Assembly (NCBI GenBank): GCA_019638625.1
Contig: JAHBTK010000003.1
Location: forward strand, 496,001-560,000
Direction: 5' to 3'
DNA from: Chitinophagaceae bacterium
Lineage (GTDB): Bacteria > Bacteroidota > Bacteroidia > Chitinophagales > Chitinophagaceae
Length of the DNA: 64,000 nt
A program made the position numbers and the translations under genes. Shown in pieces: positions 7,508 through 15,811 of the stretch (positions are counted from its first letter, which is position 1; every line of letters starts with the position of its first letter). The notes beneath the pieces are model-generated. The model had not been told where the DNA came from and ran no database searches. It saw only the letters and a program-made list of their open reading frames with translations.

Positions 7508-10500
7508 TTATGCTCTTTTTTCTTCCGCGAAATATTGATCAATATTACTTTTTTTCTTCCGGGCAGCCAGAAAGCTGTACATAGCCGGTATAACGAACAG
7601 GGTCAGTATCAGTGAAAATATGATACCGCCTACGATCACGATCCCCAGGGGAATACGGCTGGTAGCGGCCGCTCCCAGCGACAGGGCGATGGGTAACGCG
7701 CCAAGCGCCATCGCCAGGCTGGTCATCAAAATCGGCCGCAAACGGGCCACCGCCGCTTCTACCACTGCAGTTGACTTGTTCAGCCCCGCCAACTGTTTCT
7801 GGTTGGCAAACTCTACGATCAGTATCCCGTTTTTGGTAACCAGTCCGATCAGCATGATCATACCGATCTGCGAGAAGATATTCAGGGTCTGGTTGAACAT
7901 CCATAAACACAAAAACGCGCCCGCTATGGCAAGCGGTACGGTAAGGATAATGATCAAAGGATCGATAAAACTCTCGAACTGCGCCGCCAGCAGCAGGAAT
8001 ATCAGCACCAGCGCCATCACAAAAGCGAACATCGTGTTCCCGGAACTCTCCGCAAAATCGCGGGAAGTGCCGGCAAGGGAGGTGGCGAAAGTATCGTCCA
8101 GGAGCCTGTCGGCTACTCCCTGCATGGCTTTGATGCCATCGCCCAATGCATACCCCGGCGCCAGCCCGGCTGAGATGGTTGCCGACTTATACCGGTTGAA
8201 ATGATAAATCGTTGGGGGAGTGGTACTTTCTTCTACGGTGACCAGGTTATCCAGCGAGATACTTTCATTGCGCTGGTTACGGACATGAATATTTTTCAGG
8301 TCGGTGGGATTGTTCCTGCTGTCACGCGGCACCTGCCCGATTACCTGGTATTGTTTTCCGTCTTTGGTAAAATAACCCAGGCGGCGGTTACTATATGCCA
8401 ATTGTAATACTTCCGATACTACATCTATGCTTACCCCCAGCGAGCTGGCCTTCAGGCGGTCTACGGTAACGGAAAGTTCCGGCTTATTAAACTTCAGGTC
8501 AATGTCCACGCCCTGCAAAGCAGGATCTTTCTGAGCCTCTTCCAGGAATTCCGGCAGCACCGAAGTAAGCTTGTCAAAATTATTATTTTGTACCACAAAC
8601 TGTACCGGCTGCCCGCCTCCCCTTCTGCCTACAGAAATGGTTTGCTCCTGGCTGGCAAAAGCCCTTCCTTCCGGAAACCGGTATAATTTGCTGTTTATCA
8701 TATCTACCAGTTCCTGCTGCGAATACTCCCGGTATTGGGGGTCCATGAGGGTAGCCCTCAAAAAACCGGTATTCACCGAACCAGACCCACTGAACCCGGG
8801 CGCCGTTACGGTAAGCACCGATTCCACCCCCGGTATGGAGTCCATTACAAAATTGGAAAGCTTGTCTATATACCTGTCGGTATAGTCGAAGGAAGACCCT
8901 TCAGGCATCGTTACCTGCAGCCTGAACTGACTACGGTCTTCCATTGGCGCCAGCTCCGACTTCAGGTTGACGCCGATAAACCAGGTCATTATCACGCAGG
9001 CAAGAATGATCACAACCGCCAGCCAACGGATCTTCATGAAACTACCGAGAAGTTTGTGGTACCCGTTTTCCATCCCCCTGAAAAAAGGCTCCGTAACCCT
9101 GTAGAACCAGCCATGCTTATGAACCGATTTGGTAAGCTTGATATTTAATACCGGGGTCAGCGTAAGCGATACAAACGCGGAAACCAGTACCGCGCCGGCA
9201 ACCACAATACCAAACTCACGGAAAAGGCTGCCCACAAATCCCTGCAGAAAAATGATCGGAATAAATATCACGGCGATGGTGAGCGAAGTGGCAATTACGG
9301 CAAAATAAATTTCTTTGGAACCTTCCAGCGCCGCCTGCCACTTGTTCATCCCCTGTTCCATTTTTTTATAGATATTTTCCGTTACCACGATACCATCGTC
9401 CACCACCAGCCCCGTGGCGAGCACAATACCCAGCAGGCTCAAAACATTAATAGTGAACCCGGACAGATACATGATAAAGAAAGCCGCGATCAGTGATACC
9501 GGTATGTCTATCAGGGGACGGATGGCAATCAGCCAGGAACGGAAAAACAGGTATACGATCAATATAACCAGTACTATGGCGATTATCAACGTTTCTTCCA
9601 CCTCCATTATAGACCGTTTGATAAATACGGTATTATCCCTGGCAATACCCAATATGATATCATCCGGTATTTCCTTTTTCAGGTGCTCATATCTCCTGTA
9701 AAACTCGTCTGCGATAGCTACATAGTTGGAGCCTGGCATAGGTATTATTGCCAGCGCTATCATAGGTATCCCGTTAAATTTTAAAACGGTTTCTTCATTT
9801 TCCGGTCCCAGTATTACTTCTCCGATGTCTTTTATACGGATGGTGCTGGTGCCGGTATTCCTGATAATAATATTGCTGAACTCTTCTTCCGTACTCAACC
9901 GGCCAAATGTTCTGACGGTCAACTCTGTATTGGACCCCGCTATTTTACCGGAAGGCAGTTCCACATTTTCACGCTGCAGGGCCGCCTGCACATCCTGGAA
10001 AGTGAGCCCGTAAGAATTAAGTTTGGCAGGCTCAAACCAGATACGCATGGCATATTTTTTCTCTCCCCATATCTGTAATCCGCTTACACCCGGTATGGTC
10101 TGCAATCTTTCCTGTAAAACGTTGGTGGCGTATTCCGTTACCTGCAACTGGTTGCGGCTGCTGCTTTGAACAGTCATGGAAATAATGGCATCTGAACTGG
10201 CATCCGCTTTGGTCACTACCGGGGGAGCGTCCAGGTCCTGGGGCAGGCTGCGTAGCGACTGTGATACCTTATCCCGGACATCATTAGCCGCCGCTTCCAG
10301 GTCTATACCCAGGTCAAATTCCACCGTAATATTGCTGGTACCCTGGCTGCTGCCCGACGTAATATTTTTAATCCCCGCAATACCATTGATCGATTTTTCA
10401 ATTGGCTCGGTTATCTGCGATTCTATGATGTCTGCATTCGCGCCCGCATAATTGGTCCTTACATTTATCACCGGCGGATCAATAGCCGGGTAGTCGCGCA

Positions 10501-10600
10501 CCCCCAGGAAAGTGAAACCGATTATTCCGAAGATGACAATTAATATGCTGCCTACTGTTGCCAGTACCGGCCGTCGTAAGCTGAGTTCCGAAATATTCAT
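7508..10600 (-). CDS. RND efflux pump, AcrB/MexB-like (HAE1) inner membrane subunit
   Basis: 1,030 residues, the normal length. It opens with MNISELSLRRPVLATVGSIL, the usual first transmembrane helix, followed by the large periplasmic porter loop (PPVINVRTNYAGANADIIE). The proton-relay pair is present in TM4 (GLVVDDGIVVTENI, about residues 400-415). A second periplasmic loop and a second six-helix half follow, ending in a basic tail (AARKKKSNIDQYF). Family members drive drug or metabolite export with the proton gradient; the type with a conserved DD pair is HAE1 rather than the metal-exporting HME type. The adaptor lies 40 bases upstream and the TolC-like duct 5 bases downstream. No regulator gene is adjacent. 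Confidence 0.95.
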   Translation of the reverse strand: MNISELSLRRPVLATVGSILIVIFGIIGFTFLGVRDYPAIDPPVINVRTNYAGANADIIESQITEPIEKSINGIAGIKNITSGSSQGTSNITVEFDLGIDLEAAANDVRDKVSQSLRSLPQDLDAPPVVTKADASSDAIISMTVQSSSRNQLQVTEYATNVLQERLQTIPGVSGLQIWGEKKYAMRIWFEPAKLNSYGLTFQDVQAALQRENVELPSGKIAGSNTELTVRTFGRLSTEEEFSNIIIRNTGTSTIRIKDIGEVILGPENEETVLKFNGIPMIALAIIPMPGSNYVAIADEFYRRYEHLKKEIPDDIILGIARDNTVFIKRSIMEVEETLIIAIVLVILIVYLFFRSWLIAIRPLIDIPVSLIAAFFIMYLSGFTINVLSLLGIVLATGLVVDDGIVVTENIYKKMEQGMNKWQAALEGSKEIYFAVIATSLTIAVIFIPIIFLQGFVGSLFREFGIVVAGAVLVSAFVSLTLTPVLNIKLTKSVHKHGWFYRVTEPFFRGMENGYHKLLGSFMKIRWLAVVIILACVIMTWFIGVNLKSELAPMEDRSQFRLQVTMPEGSSFDYTDRYIDKLSNFVMDSIPGVESVLTVTAPGFSGSGSVNTGFLRATLMDPQYREYSQQELVDMINSKLYRFPEGRAFASQEQTISVGRRGGGQPVQFVVQNNNFDKLTSVLPEFLEEAQKDPALQGVDIDLKFNKPELSVTVDRLKASSLGVSIDVVSEVLQLAYSNRRLGYFTKDGKQYQVIGQVPRDSRNNPTDLKNIHVRNQRNESISLDNLVTVEESTTPPTIYHFNRYKSATISAGLAPGYALGDGIKAMQGVADRLLDDTFATSLAGTSRDFAESSGNTMFAFVMALVLIFLLLAAQFESFIDPLIIILTVPLAIAGAFLCLWMFNQTLNIFSQIGMIMLIGLVTKNGILIVEFANQKQLAGLNKSTAVVEAAVARLRPILMTSLAMALGALPIALSLGAAATSRIPLGIVIVGGIIFSLILTLFVIPAMYSFLAARKKKSNIDQYFAEEKRA

Positions 10601-10640
10601 TTCTTAACTTTTGGTCGCCACATGGTATGGCGCTGGTTCA

Positions 10641-11681
10641 CTATTGTATTTTACTCAATTGCACCTGGGAGTTGGGCTTAATTGCCATGAGTCCGGATAT
10701 CAGTACCGTATCGCCGGCTTTCACGCCACTGATCACCTGCACAAAACTGGAGTCTCTTATCCCGGTAGTGATTTCCTGAAACTCCGGTTTGCCATCTCTG
10801 AAAATAATTACCTGTTTTCCGCGGGATAGCGGGATAACGGCCTGTGTTGGCAAAATTAAAGCATTGTTGTCCTGCTCCATATCCAGGTTCACCCTGGCAA
10901 AAGCCCCCGGCACCAGTGCGGGGTTGTTGCTTTTTATGATGCCTTTCACAGTAAGGCTCCGGGTATTGGCGTCGATGAAATACTCGGAAGCCAATACAGT
11001 TGCTGAAAACCTATCACCCGACCCGTCGATCGTGAAGCTGATTCCTTTCCCGGGCGTAAAGCGGGTACTGTATTTTTCAGGAACAGTGAATTCCAGCTTC
11101 AACTGGTCTACCTGCCTTATAGTGGCTATAATATCCGCCGGTGATACATAAGCCCCCGGACTGATATTTCTCAATCCGATACGGCCATCATAGGGAGCCC
11201 TGATCTCCGTTTTTGCAATGCTGACCTTTATCAGTTCTATATCTGCCTTATTGTTGTTTACCTGCAGTTCACTCAGGTCAACCTCCTGCTGGCTTATTCC
11301 CTGTATTTTCAATAACTCCCTGTACCGTTCTACCGTTTTTTCGTTGATCTCCAGTTGAACTTCCAACTTTCTCAATTGCGCCCTCAGGTCCTCATCAAAA
11401 ATTTTTGCCAGAAGCGCCCCTTTTTTCACGGTGCTTCCTTCCGTAAAATTGATGCTAACCAGCCTGCCGGATATTTCCGGACGGATATCGGTGCCTTCAG
11501 CCGGCATTAACGACCCCGGCACTTCTATATTTTCGCTGACAGCCTGCCTTTTAACTATAAACGCATCTGCCGTGACCGGGCGGTTGCGAATATTGCTGAC
11601 AGCCACAGGCTTCTCCTCTTTTTTTTCAGTACAACCAATCAAAATAACAAACAGTAATGGTGCAAAAACTGACTTTCTCAT
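10641..11681 (-). CDS. RND efflux periplasmic adaptor (membrane fusion lipoprotein)
   Basis: 346 residues from the ATG at 11681, which gives a canonical lipoprotein signal (MRKSVFAPLLFVILIGC). A biotinyl-lipoyl-like half-motif (PEISGRLVSINFTEGSTVKKG, about 65-85), a short helical hairpin (about 90-140), a second lipoyl half (TEIRAPYDGRIGLRNISPGAYV) and beta-barrel and membrane-proximal domains follow in order. It bridges pump and duct in the periplasm, anchored by lipid. The frame extends upstream to an ATG at 11717. A strong AAAGGAGG at about 11716-11723 sits directly against that ATG and six bases before an in-frame TTG at 11711, so a start with a 10-12 residue longer leader is a real alternative. 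Confidence 0.92.
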   Translation of the reverse strand: MRKSVFAPLLFVILIGCTEKKEEKPVAVSNIRNRPVTADAFIVKRQAVSENIEVPGSLMPAEGTDIRPEISGRLVSINFTEGSTVKKGALLAKIFDEDLRAQLRKLEVQLEINEKTVERYRELLKIQGISQQEVDLSELQVNNNKADIELIKVSIAKTEIRAPYDGRIGLRNISPGAYVSPADIIATIRQVDQLKLEFTVPEKYSTRFTPGKGISFTIDGSGDRFSATVLASEYFIDANTRSLTVKGIIKSNNPALVPGAFARVNLDMEQDNNALILPTQAVIPLSRGKQVIIFRDGKPEFQEITTGIRDSSFVQVISGVKAGDTVLISGLMAIKPNSQVQLSKIQ

Positions 11682-11832
11682 TATGGCGAAACTAGTATAA
11701 TTTGATTGCAAAGTCATCCTCCTTTGTCTTTATTGTCAGGTTAATTATTGTTAAAACCAACCGCCTGGAAACGACATAACAGGGCTCTTTTCGGCGCGTT
11801 GTCTTTTTACATCCGGCCCAACTGTATCAAAA

Positions 11833-11862
11833 CCGTACACATGGTGTATCACCAGCGTACGG
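11833..11862. promoter_or_regulatory. Nested palindrome between divergent efflux operons
   Basis: Outer arms CCGTAC (11833-11838) and GTACGG (11857-11862) enclose an inner perfect hairpin TGGTG-TAT-CACCA (11842-11854). It lies in the 318-base spacer between the leftward RND operon (start 11681) and the rightward HlyD/ABC operon (start 12000), so it could be a regulator's operator or an mRNA hairpin. No local regulator gene is present. I saw nothing else structured in this spacer. Confidence 0.5.
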
Positions 11863-11999
11863 AATTTATAGAAAAAGCTTGGCAAGTACCTGAAAATCAA
11901 TTAATTTATATTCTGGCACAGGTTTCACTATTTGTGTATACTGCCGGCGGGTTCATCTGTTAAGATCCCGTTAAGAACCAGCCGGAAAAAGGAAAGAAA

Positions 12000-13250
12000 A
12001 TGGATAGAGTAATTGTAAAAAAGAAATGGACGACCAAAAGGATCCTGACGATCTTGGGAATAGCGGCAATCATTGCGCTGATCATATTCAGCTACTATGC
12101 AACCTCCGGCAAATCGAAACTGAATGTAGACAGGGAACGGATCACTATAAGCGAAATTAAAGAAGGCGTTTTCCAGGAAACGATCCCGGTAAACGGGGTG
12201 GTGTTGCCCATCACCAGCATTTACCTGGACGCACAGGAAGGTGGCAGGGTGGAAGAAAAATATGTAGAAGATGGCGCGATCATGAAAAAAGGCGAGCCCA
12301 TCCTGCGGCTCTCCAATACCGACCTGCTGATGACGCTGATGAGCCAGCAAAACACGGTATATAATACCCTGACGCAGATGCAGATCAATAGCAACAATGC
12401 CCAGCAAAACACCGTAATGAAGCTCAACCAGATGGCTGACGTGGAAAGCCAGCTAAAAGAAGCGGAAAGATTATACAGGTTGAATAAGGAATTGTATGAA
12501 CAAAAAGTGATCGGCTCTCAGGAGTTTCAGCAGTCTGAAATAAACTACAGGTACCTTCTCGACAAGAAGAAGCTGACCGAGCAGATACTGGAGCAGGATT
12601 CTATTTCCAGGCTGCAGCAGGCCCGGCAGGACAAACAGTCCTATGAGGGTTCGCAAAACGCGCTGACCATCATGCAGAAAAAAGTAGGCGACCTGATCGT
12701 AAGAGCCCCGGTGGACGGGCAGTTGACCTCCCTGGATGCAGAAATAGGGCAGAACAAGAACAAAGGTGAAAGGCTGGGACAACTGGATGTGCTGAGCGGC
12801 TTCAAGGTGAGGGTGGACGTGGATGAACACTATATTTCGAGAATTTACCCGGGGCAAAGGGGCTGGTTCAGGTTTGCCGACAGCACCTATTACCTGGAGA
12901 TCAAAAAAGTATATACCCAGGTAACACAGGGACGTTTCCAGGTAGACATGGAATTTGTAGGAAAAGCGCCCAAAGGCATTCGCCGCGGGCAGACACTCCA
13001 GACATTGCTGGCCCTGAGCGAAGAGCGCAAATCATTGTTGCTGAGCAGGGGAGGATTCTACCAGAAAACAGGCGGCAACTGGATATTTAAAGTATCTGAA
13101 GATGGTTCAAGAGCTTTTAAAGTGGATATAAGACTGGGTAATCAAAACCAGGACTATTACGAAGTGGTGGAAGGTTTGCAGCCCGGCGACAGGGTGGTAA
13201 CCAGCAGTTATGAGAATTATGGCACCATGGAAGAACTTATTATTAAATAG
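12000..13250 (+). CDS. HlyD family periplasmic adaptor of an ABC-type exporter
   Basis: 416 residues. One N-terminal membrane anchor (RILTILGIAAIIALIIFSYY, about 14-33), a lipoyl half-motif (LDAQEGGRVEEKYVEDGAIM, about 75-95), a long coiled-coil region (about 110-230, rich in Gln, Asn and Lys), the second lipoyl half (LIVRAPVDGQLTSLDAEIGQ, about 237-257) and beta-barrel domains (about 260-416). It is the MacA-like bridging subunit of tripartite ABC exporters. The start has a purine-rich AAGGAAAG four bases upstream. The ATPase gene follows after about 86 bases. It is divergent from the RND operon. Confidence 0.9.
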   Translation: MDRVIVKKKWTTKRILTILGIAAIIALIIFSYYATSGKSKLNVDRERITISEIKEGVFQETIPVNGVVLPITSIYLDAQEGGRVEEKYVEDGAIMKKGEPILRLSNTDLLMTLMSQQNTVYNTLTQMQINSNNAQQNTVMKLNQMADVESQLKEAERLYRLNKELYEQKVIGSQEFQQSEINYRYLLDKKKLTEQILEQDSISRLQQARQDKQSYEGSQNALTIMQKKVGDLIVRAPVDGQLTSLDAEIGQNKNKGERLGQLDVLSGFKVRVDVDEHYISRIYPGQRGWFRFADSTYYLEIKKVYTQVTQGRFQVDMEFVGKAPKGIRRGQTLQTLLALSEERKSLLLSRGGFYQKTGGNWIFKVSEDGSRAFKVDIRLGNQNQDYYEVVEGLQPGDRVVTSSYENYGTMEELIIK

Positions 13251-13336
13251 AATTAGACAAAAGCAACATTTTTTTTTCATTGTTGTCTGTTATGTTAGTA
13301 ACATTTTCCGTAGCAGATACGTATAAACAAGCAGTT

Positions 13337-14014
13337 ATGATAAAGATCAGGGATCTAGAAAAAATCTATCGTACGGAAGAGGTTGAAACGGTTGCCTTAA
13401 ACAAGCTGTCATTTGAAGTAAAGGAGGGCGAGTTTGTATCGGTAATGGGACCGTCAGGTTGTGGGAAATCAACATTGCTTAATATACTCGGATTACTGGA
13501 TGACCCGGATGCCGGCAGTTTTCTGTTCAATGGGATTGAAGTGGCGCATTTTAACGAAAGGAAAAGAGCGGACCTGCGTAAACACAATATCGGTTTCGTG
13601 TTCCAGAGTTTTAACCTGATAGACGAGCTGACGGTTTTTGAAAACGTGGAGTTGCCGCTGATCTATACCGGTGTAAAAGCCGCCGACAGGAAAAAAAGAG
13701 TGGAAGAAGTGCTGGACAAGGTGCAGATCATGCACCGGCGTAACCACTATCCGCAACAGTTGTCCGGCGGACAACAACAGCGTGTGGCGGTGGCCCGGGC
13801 GGTAGTGAACAACCCTAAGCTGATACTGGCGGATGAGCCTACCGGTAACCTGGATTCCACCAACGGAAATGAAGTGATGCAGATGCTGACGGACCTTAAT
13901 GAACAGGGCACCACTATTATCATGGTTACACACTCCGAGCATGACTCAAGGTATAGTCACCGGATAATAAGAATGCTCGACGGGCAAACCGTTACGGAGA
14001 ATATTCTGGTTTGA
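13337..14014 (+). CDS. ABC transporter ATPase, MacB/LolD-like
   Basis: 225 residues from the ATG at 13337 ([18 protein letters not shown]). All nucleotide-binding motifs are present: Walker [10 protein letters not shown] (about 38-46), Q-loop in [10 protein letters not shown], signature LSGGQQQR, Walker [13 protein letters not shown] and the H-loop MVTHSEHD. The [14 protein letters not shown] opening and these motifs are those of MacB/LolD-type ATPases, which pair with FtsX-like mechanotransmission permeases. A longer frame reaches a TTG at 13280 but would add residues before the natural start. No permease gene follows: the next gene is a 74-residue membrane protein and then a strong hairpin, so this transporter is incomplete here or uses a permease encoded elsewhere. 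Confidence 0.93.
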   Translation: MIKIRDLEKIYRTEEVETVALNKLSFEVKEGEFVSVMGPSGCGKSTLLNILGLLDDPDAGSFLFNGIEVAHFNERKRADLRKHNIGFVFQSFNLIDELTVFENVELPLIYTGVKAADRKKRVEEVLDKVQIMHRRNHYPQQLSGGQQQRVAVARAVVNNPKLILADEPTGNLDSTNGNEVMQMLTDLNEQGTTIIMVTHSEHDSRYSHRIIRMLDGQTVTENILV

Positions 14015-14040
14015 TTTTTGTATTCAAAAAACATAATAAA

Positions 14041-14265
14041 ATGAACAGGAACAGAAAATATTTAATGAGTACCGGCATTGCTACGATAGCCGCAATCTTA
14101 ATATTGACGGCAGTTGCCTATGTGAGTATTTCTGTTCGTGCAAAAGAACGGGCAGGATTGAAAATGAGCCAGCAGGTAGAGCCGATAGAACAGCGGATCA
14201 TGAAAGAGGTTTCCCCCGGCATGATGGATATCCCCTGGAAGAAGTTGATATCCTTCTTTAAGTAG
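14041..14265 (+). CDS. Small single-span membrane protein, unknown function
   Basis: 74 residues from the ATG at 14041. One clear membrane segment (STGIATIAAILILTAVAYVSI, written here as the approximate span 10-30) follows a basic N-terminus (MNRNRKYLM), so the tail of about 40 residues, rich in Lys, Glu and Met, would be outside the membrane. No family recognised. It lies 26 bases after the ABC ATPase and just before a strong hairpin, so it is the last gene of that operon. It might be an accessory subunit or the remains of a longer permease; its sequence does not look like an FtsX-type permease N-terminus to me. Confidence 0.6.
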   Translation: MNRNRKYLMSTGIATIAAILILTAVAYVSISVRAKERAGLKMSQQVEPIEQRIMKEVSPGMMDIPWKKLISFFK

Positions 14266-14290
14266 TTTGCCGGTTTGCCACCGGGCAAAG

Positions 14291-14330
14291 ATAAAGGGTT
14301 CCAACCTTCGGAAGGTTGGAACCCTTTATT
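14291..14330. terminator. Perfect long hairpin after the HlyD/ABC operon
   Basis: AAAGGGTTCCAACCTT (14293-14308) pairs perfectly with AAGGTTGGAACCCTTT (14312-14327) around a 3-base loop, with extra A/T pairs outside. It lies 25 bases after the small membrane protein gene. The U-tract on the + strand is weak (TATTCATC), so it may act as a terminator or as a stabilising hairpin; the symmetry would serve either strand. Confidence 0.75.
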
Positions 14331-14352
14331 CATCACCCCCTCCGATATAAGT

Positions 14353-14440
14353 TATGGACAAAAATAAATAATTATACTTGTCCATAAGTATATTAAAAAG
14401 TGCATTTGTGGACGAAAATAAAAACTTATACCTGTCCATA
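14353..14440. repeat. Two direct repeats, each with TATGGACA...TGTCCATA ends
   Basis: Two 34-base units at 14353-14386 and 14407-14440 agree at roughly 28 of 34 positions and are spaced 54 bases centre to centre. Unit one begins TATGGACAAAAATAA and ends TGTCCATA, so its ends are inverted repeats. Unit two begins TGTGGACGAAAATAA and ends TGTCCATA. The second ends 7 bases before the ATG of the truncated ATPase gene. They look like tandem operator sites or element ends rather than chance. Confidence 0.65.
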
Positions 14441-14447
14441 ACTGTAT

Positions 14448-14699
14448 ATGCCGGAAACGATCATTGGCCGGGATGCCGAGAAAAAGATCCTGAAAGACCT
14501 GCTCAGCTCCGGGGAAGCTGAATTGATCGCCCTCTTTGGTCGCCGCCGGGTCGGAAAAACTTTTCTTGTGCGAAATTATTACCGGGAGCAACTCGTGTTT
14601 GAGTGTACCGGAATCCATGAGGCAGGGTTGGCCGATCAGTTGTTGAATTTTAGTAAGGTGCTGCAGGTGGATGACGAACATCTATTCAATATTTGCTGA
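14448..14699 (+). pseudogene. Truncated AAA ATPase (GRRRVGKT family)
   Basis: 83 residues. IGRDAEKKILKDLLSSGEAE, then LIALFGRRRVGKTFLVRNYY with Walker A, is the N-terminus of a large family of ATP-binding proteins common in Bacteroidota and archaea that normally run to about 450-500 residues. Here the frame stops at 14699, about 10 codons after it last resembles the family, and no continuation is visible in other frames because the convergent esterase gene begins at 14686. Walker B, the sensor region and the C-terminal nuclease-like part are lost. It is read as the 5' stump left by a deletion. Confidence 0.75.
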
Positions 14700-15597
14700 A
14701 AAATGCCAGCATGAGATCGTTGGCATCAATGGCGGCAGACGGTTCATCTGCCCCTAACCGTCCGGGTTTACCACCCGGCCAACTATGTCCCCCGTCTTTG
14801 GTAAGGTAATATTGTATGGACGAATGATTACAGTCCTGCCATTCTTTTACCGTATAATTTTCCTTTCCCGTAGTAACAGGAGATGCGCTGCAGCCATTGA
14901 TCTCCGACCATACAGACAGTATCGCGTCCACGGCGGGGAAATCCGCACCCGTAAACCCTGTGCCCCGGCCGCCCAGGTAAGGAACCCTTTCATCCAGCTC
15001 AGAATGCATATGCAGCACAGGAACCGGCTTTGAAGGGTTACAGCTTTCCAGCATCATTGTACTGGCATTGGGAGCAATGGCTGCAATTTTACCTGAAAGC
15101 TCACAGGCAAGCCTGTAAGCCATTATGCCGCCGTTGGAGTGTCCTGTGGCATATACCCTTTTATTGTTTATCGCAAACTTTGCCGTAAGCCGGTCAATAA
15201 GGCTGCTGATGAATTTTACATCATCAATATTTTGTTCCATGGCATACTCACAGCAACCTCCTGCATTCCATGTTTGCACTTTCAGGAAACCCGTACTTTT
15301 CACGCCGTTGGGATATACGACCGCAAACCCGGAAGCATTTGCCTTTTCCGTAAGGCCGGTTGAGCTTTCAAACTGCTCGGCATGACCGCCACCGCCATGC
15401 AGGGCGATGATCAGGGGAAAACTGCCGCCTTCATAGTAATCCGGAGGTAAATTAATAACAAAGCTGCGCCATCGTCCATCCACCTGTATGCTGTCCGCAA
15501 AACGAAATTCGCCGTCTTCCCGCAATGCCCGGTTTTTCCTGCATGCCGTTCCCAACAAGACAAAAGCAAAAAAGTAAAATAAGTGTCCCGGTTTCAT
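14686..15597 (-). CDS. Secreted lipoprotein esterase, PHB depolymerase/LpqC-like
   Basis: 303 residues with a lipoprotein signal (LFYFFAFVLLGTAC, Cys about 19). The alpha/beta-hydrolase features are PLIIALHGGGGHAEQFE (oxyanion region, about 60-76), the nucleophile elbow GHSNGG (Ser about 154), an acid in HSELDERVPY (about 203) and the histidine in GGHSWPGG (about 273). This is the pattern of the polyhydroxybutyrate depolymerase / feruloyl esterase group, which cleaves esters of hydroxyacids, acetylated sugars or plant phenolics. Cell-surface or periplasmic. It may be part of a group of secreted hydrolases with the FAD enzyme 214 bases upstream on the same strand. Its 3' end overlaps the ATPase stump by 14 bases. 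Confidence 0.85.
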   Translation of the reverse strand: MKPGHLFYFFAFVLLGTACRKNRALREDGEFRFADSIQVDGRWRSFVINLPPDYYEGGSFPLIIALHGGGGHAEQFESSTGLTEKANASGFAVVYPNGVKSTGFLKVQTWNAGGCCEYAMEQNIDDVKFISSLIDRLTAKFAINNKRVYATGHSNGGIMAYRLACELSGKIAAIAPNASTMMLESCNPSKPVPVLHMHSELDERVPYLGGRGTGFTGADFPAVDAILSVWSEINGCSASPVTTGKENYTVKEWQDCNHSSIQYYLTKDGGHSWPGGKPGRLGADEPSAAIDANDLMLAFFSKY

Positions 15598-15811
15598 AAC
15601 GCTGGTGTAGATTAACCTGATTACAGACCTATGAAACGGGGAAATGTTTAAAATAGTATTAAATATTTGGCAAAAGGCTGGACAGAACAGGGTTTTGTCA
15701 ATACGGATGGAGTTGTAGCAAACCGCGAGGGTCCGGAACTTTGGTCAACCTGTTGAGATATTGTAAACAGGTAATTAAAATTCCGAACCCCTTTCCATGC
15801 GAGCAATCACA

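Noticed and set aside
7620..8204. Open frame of about 194 codons antisense to the RND pump gene
   Set aside because: Composition typical of an antisense shadow; the pump gene is intact on the other strand.
15670..15756. Short open stretch reading GWTEQGFVNTDGVVANRE after the FAD oxidoreductase
   Set aside because: Could be a gene remnant, but it has no start and no recognised family, and is too short to call.
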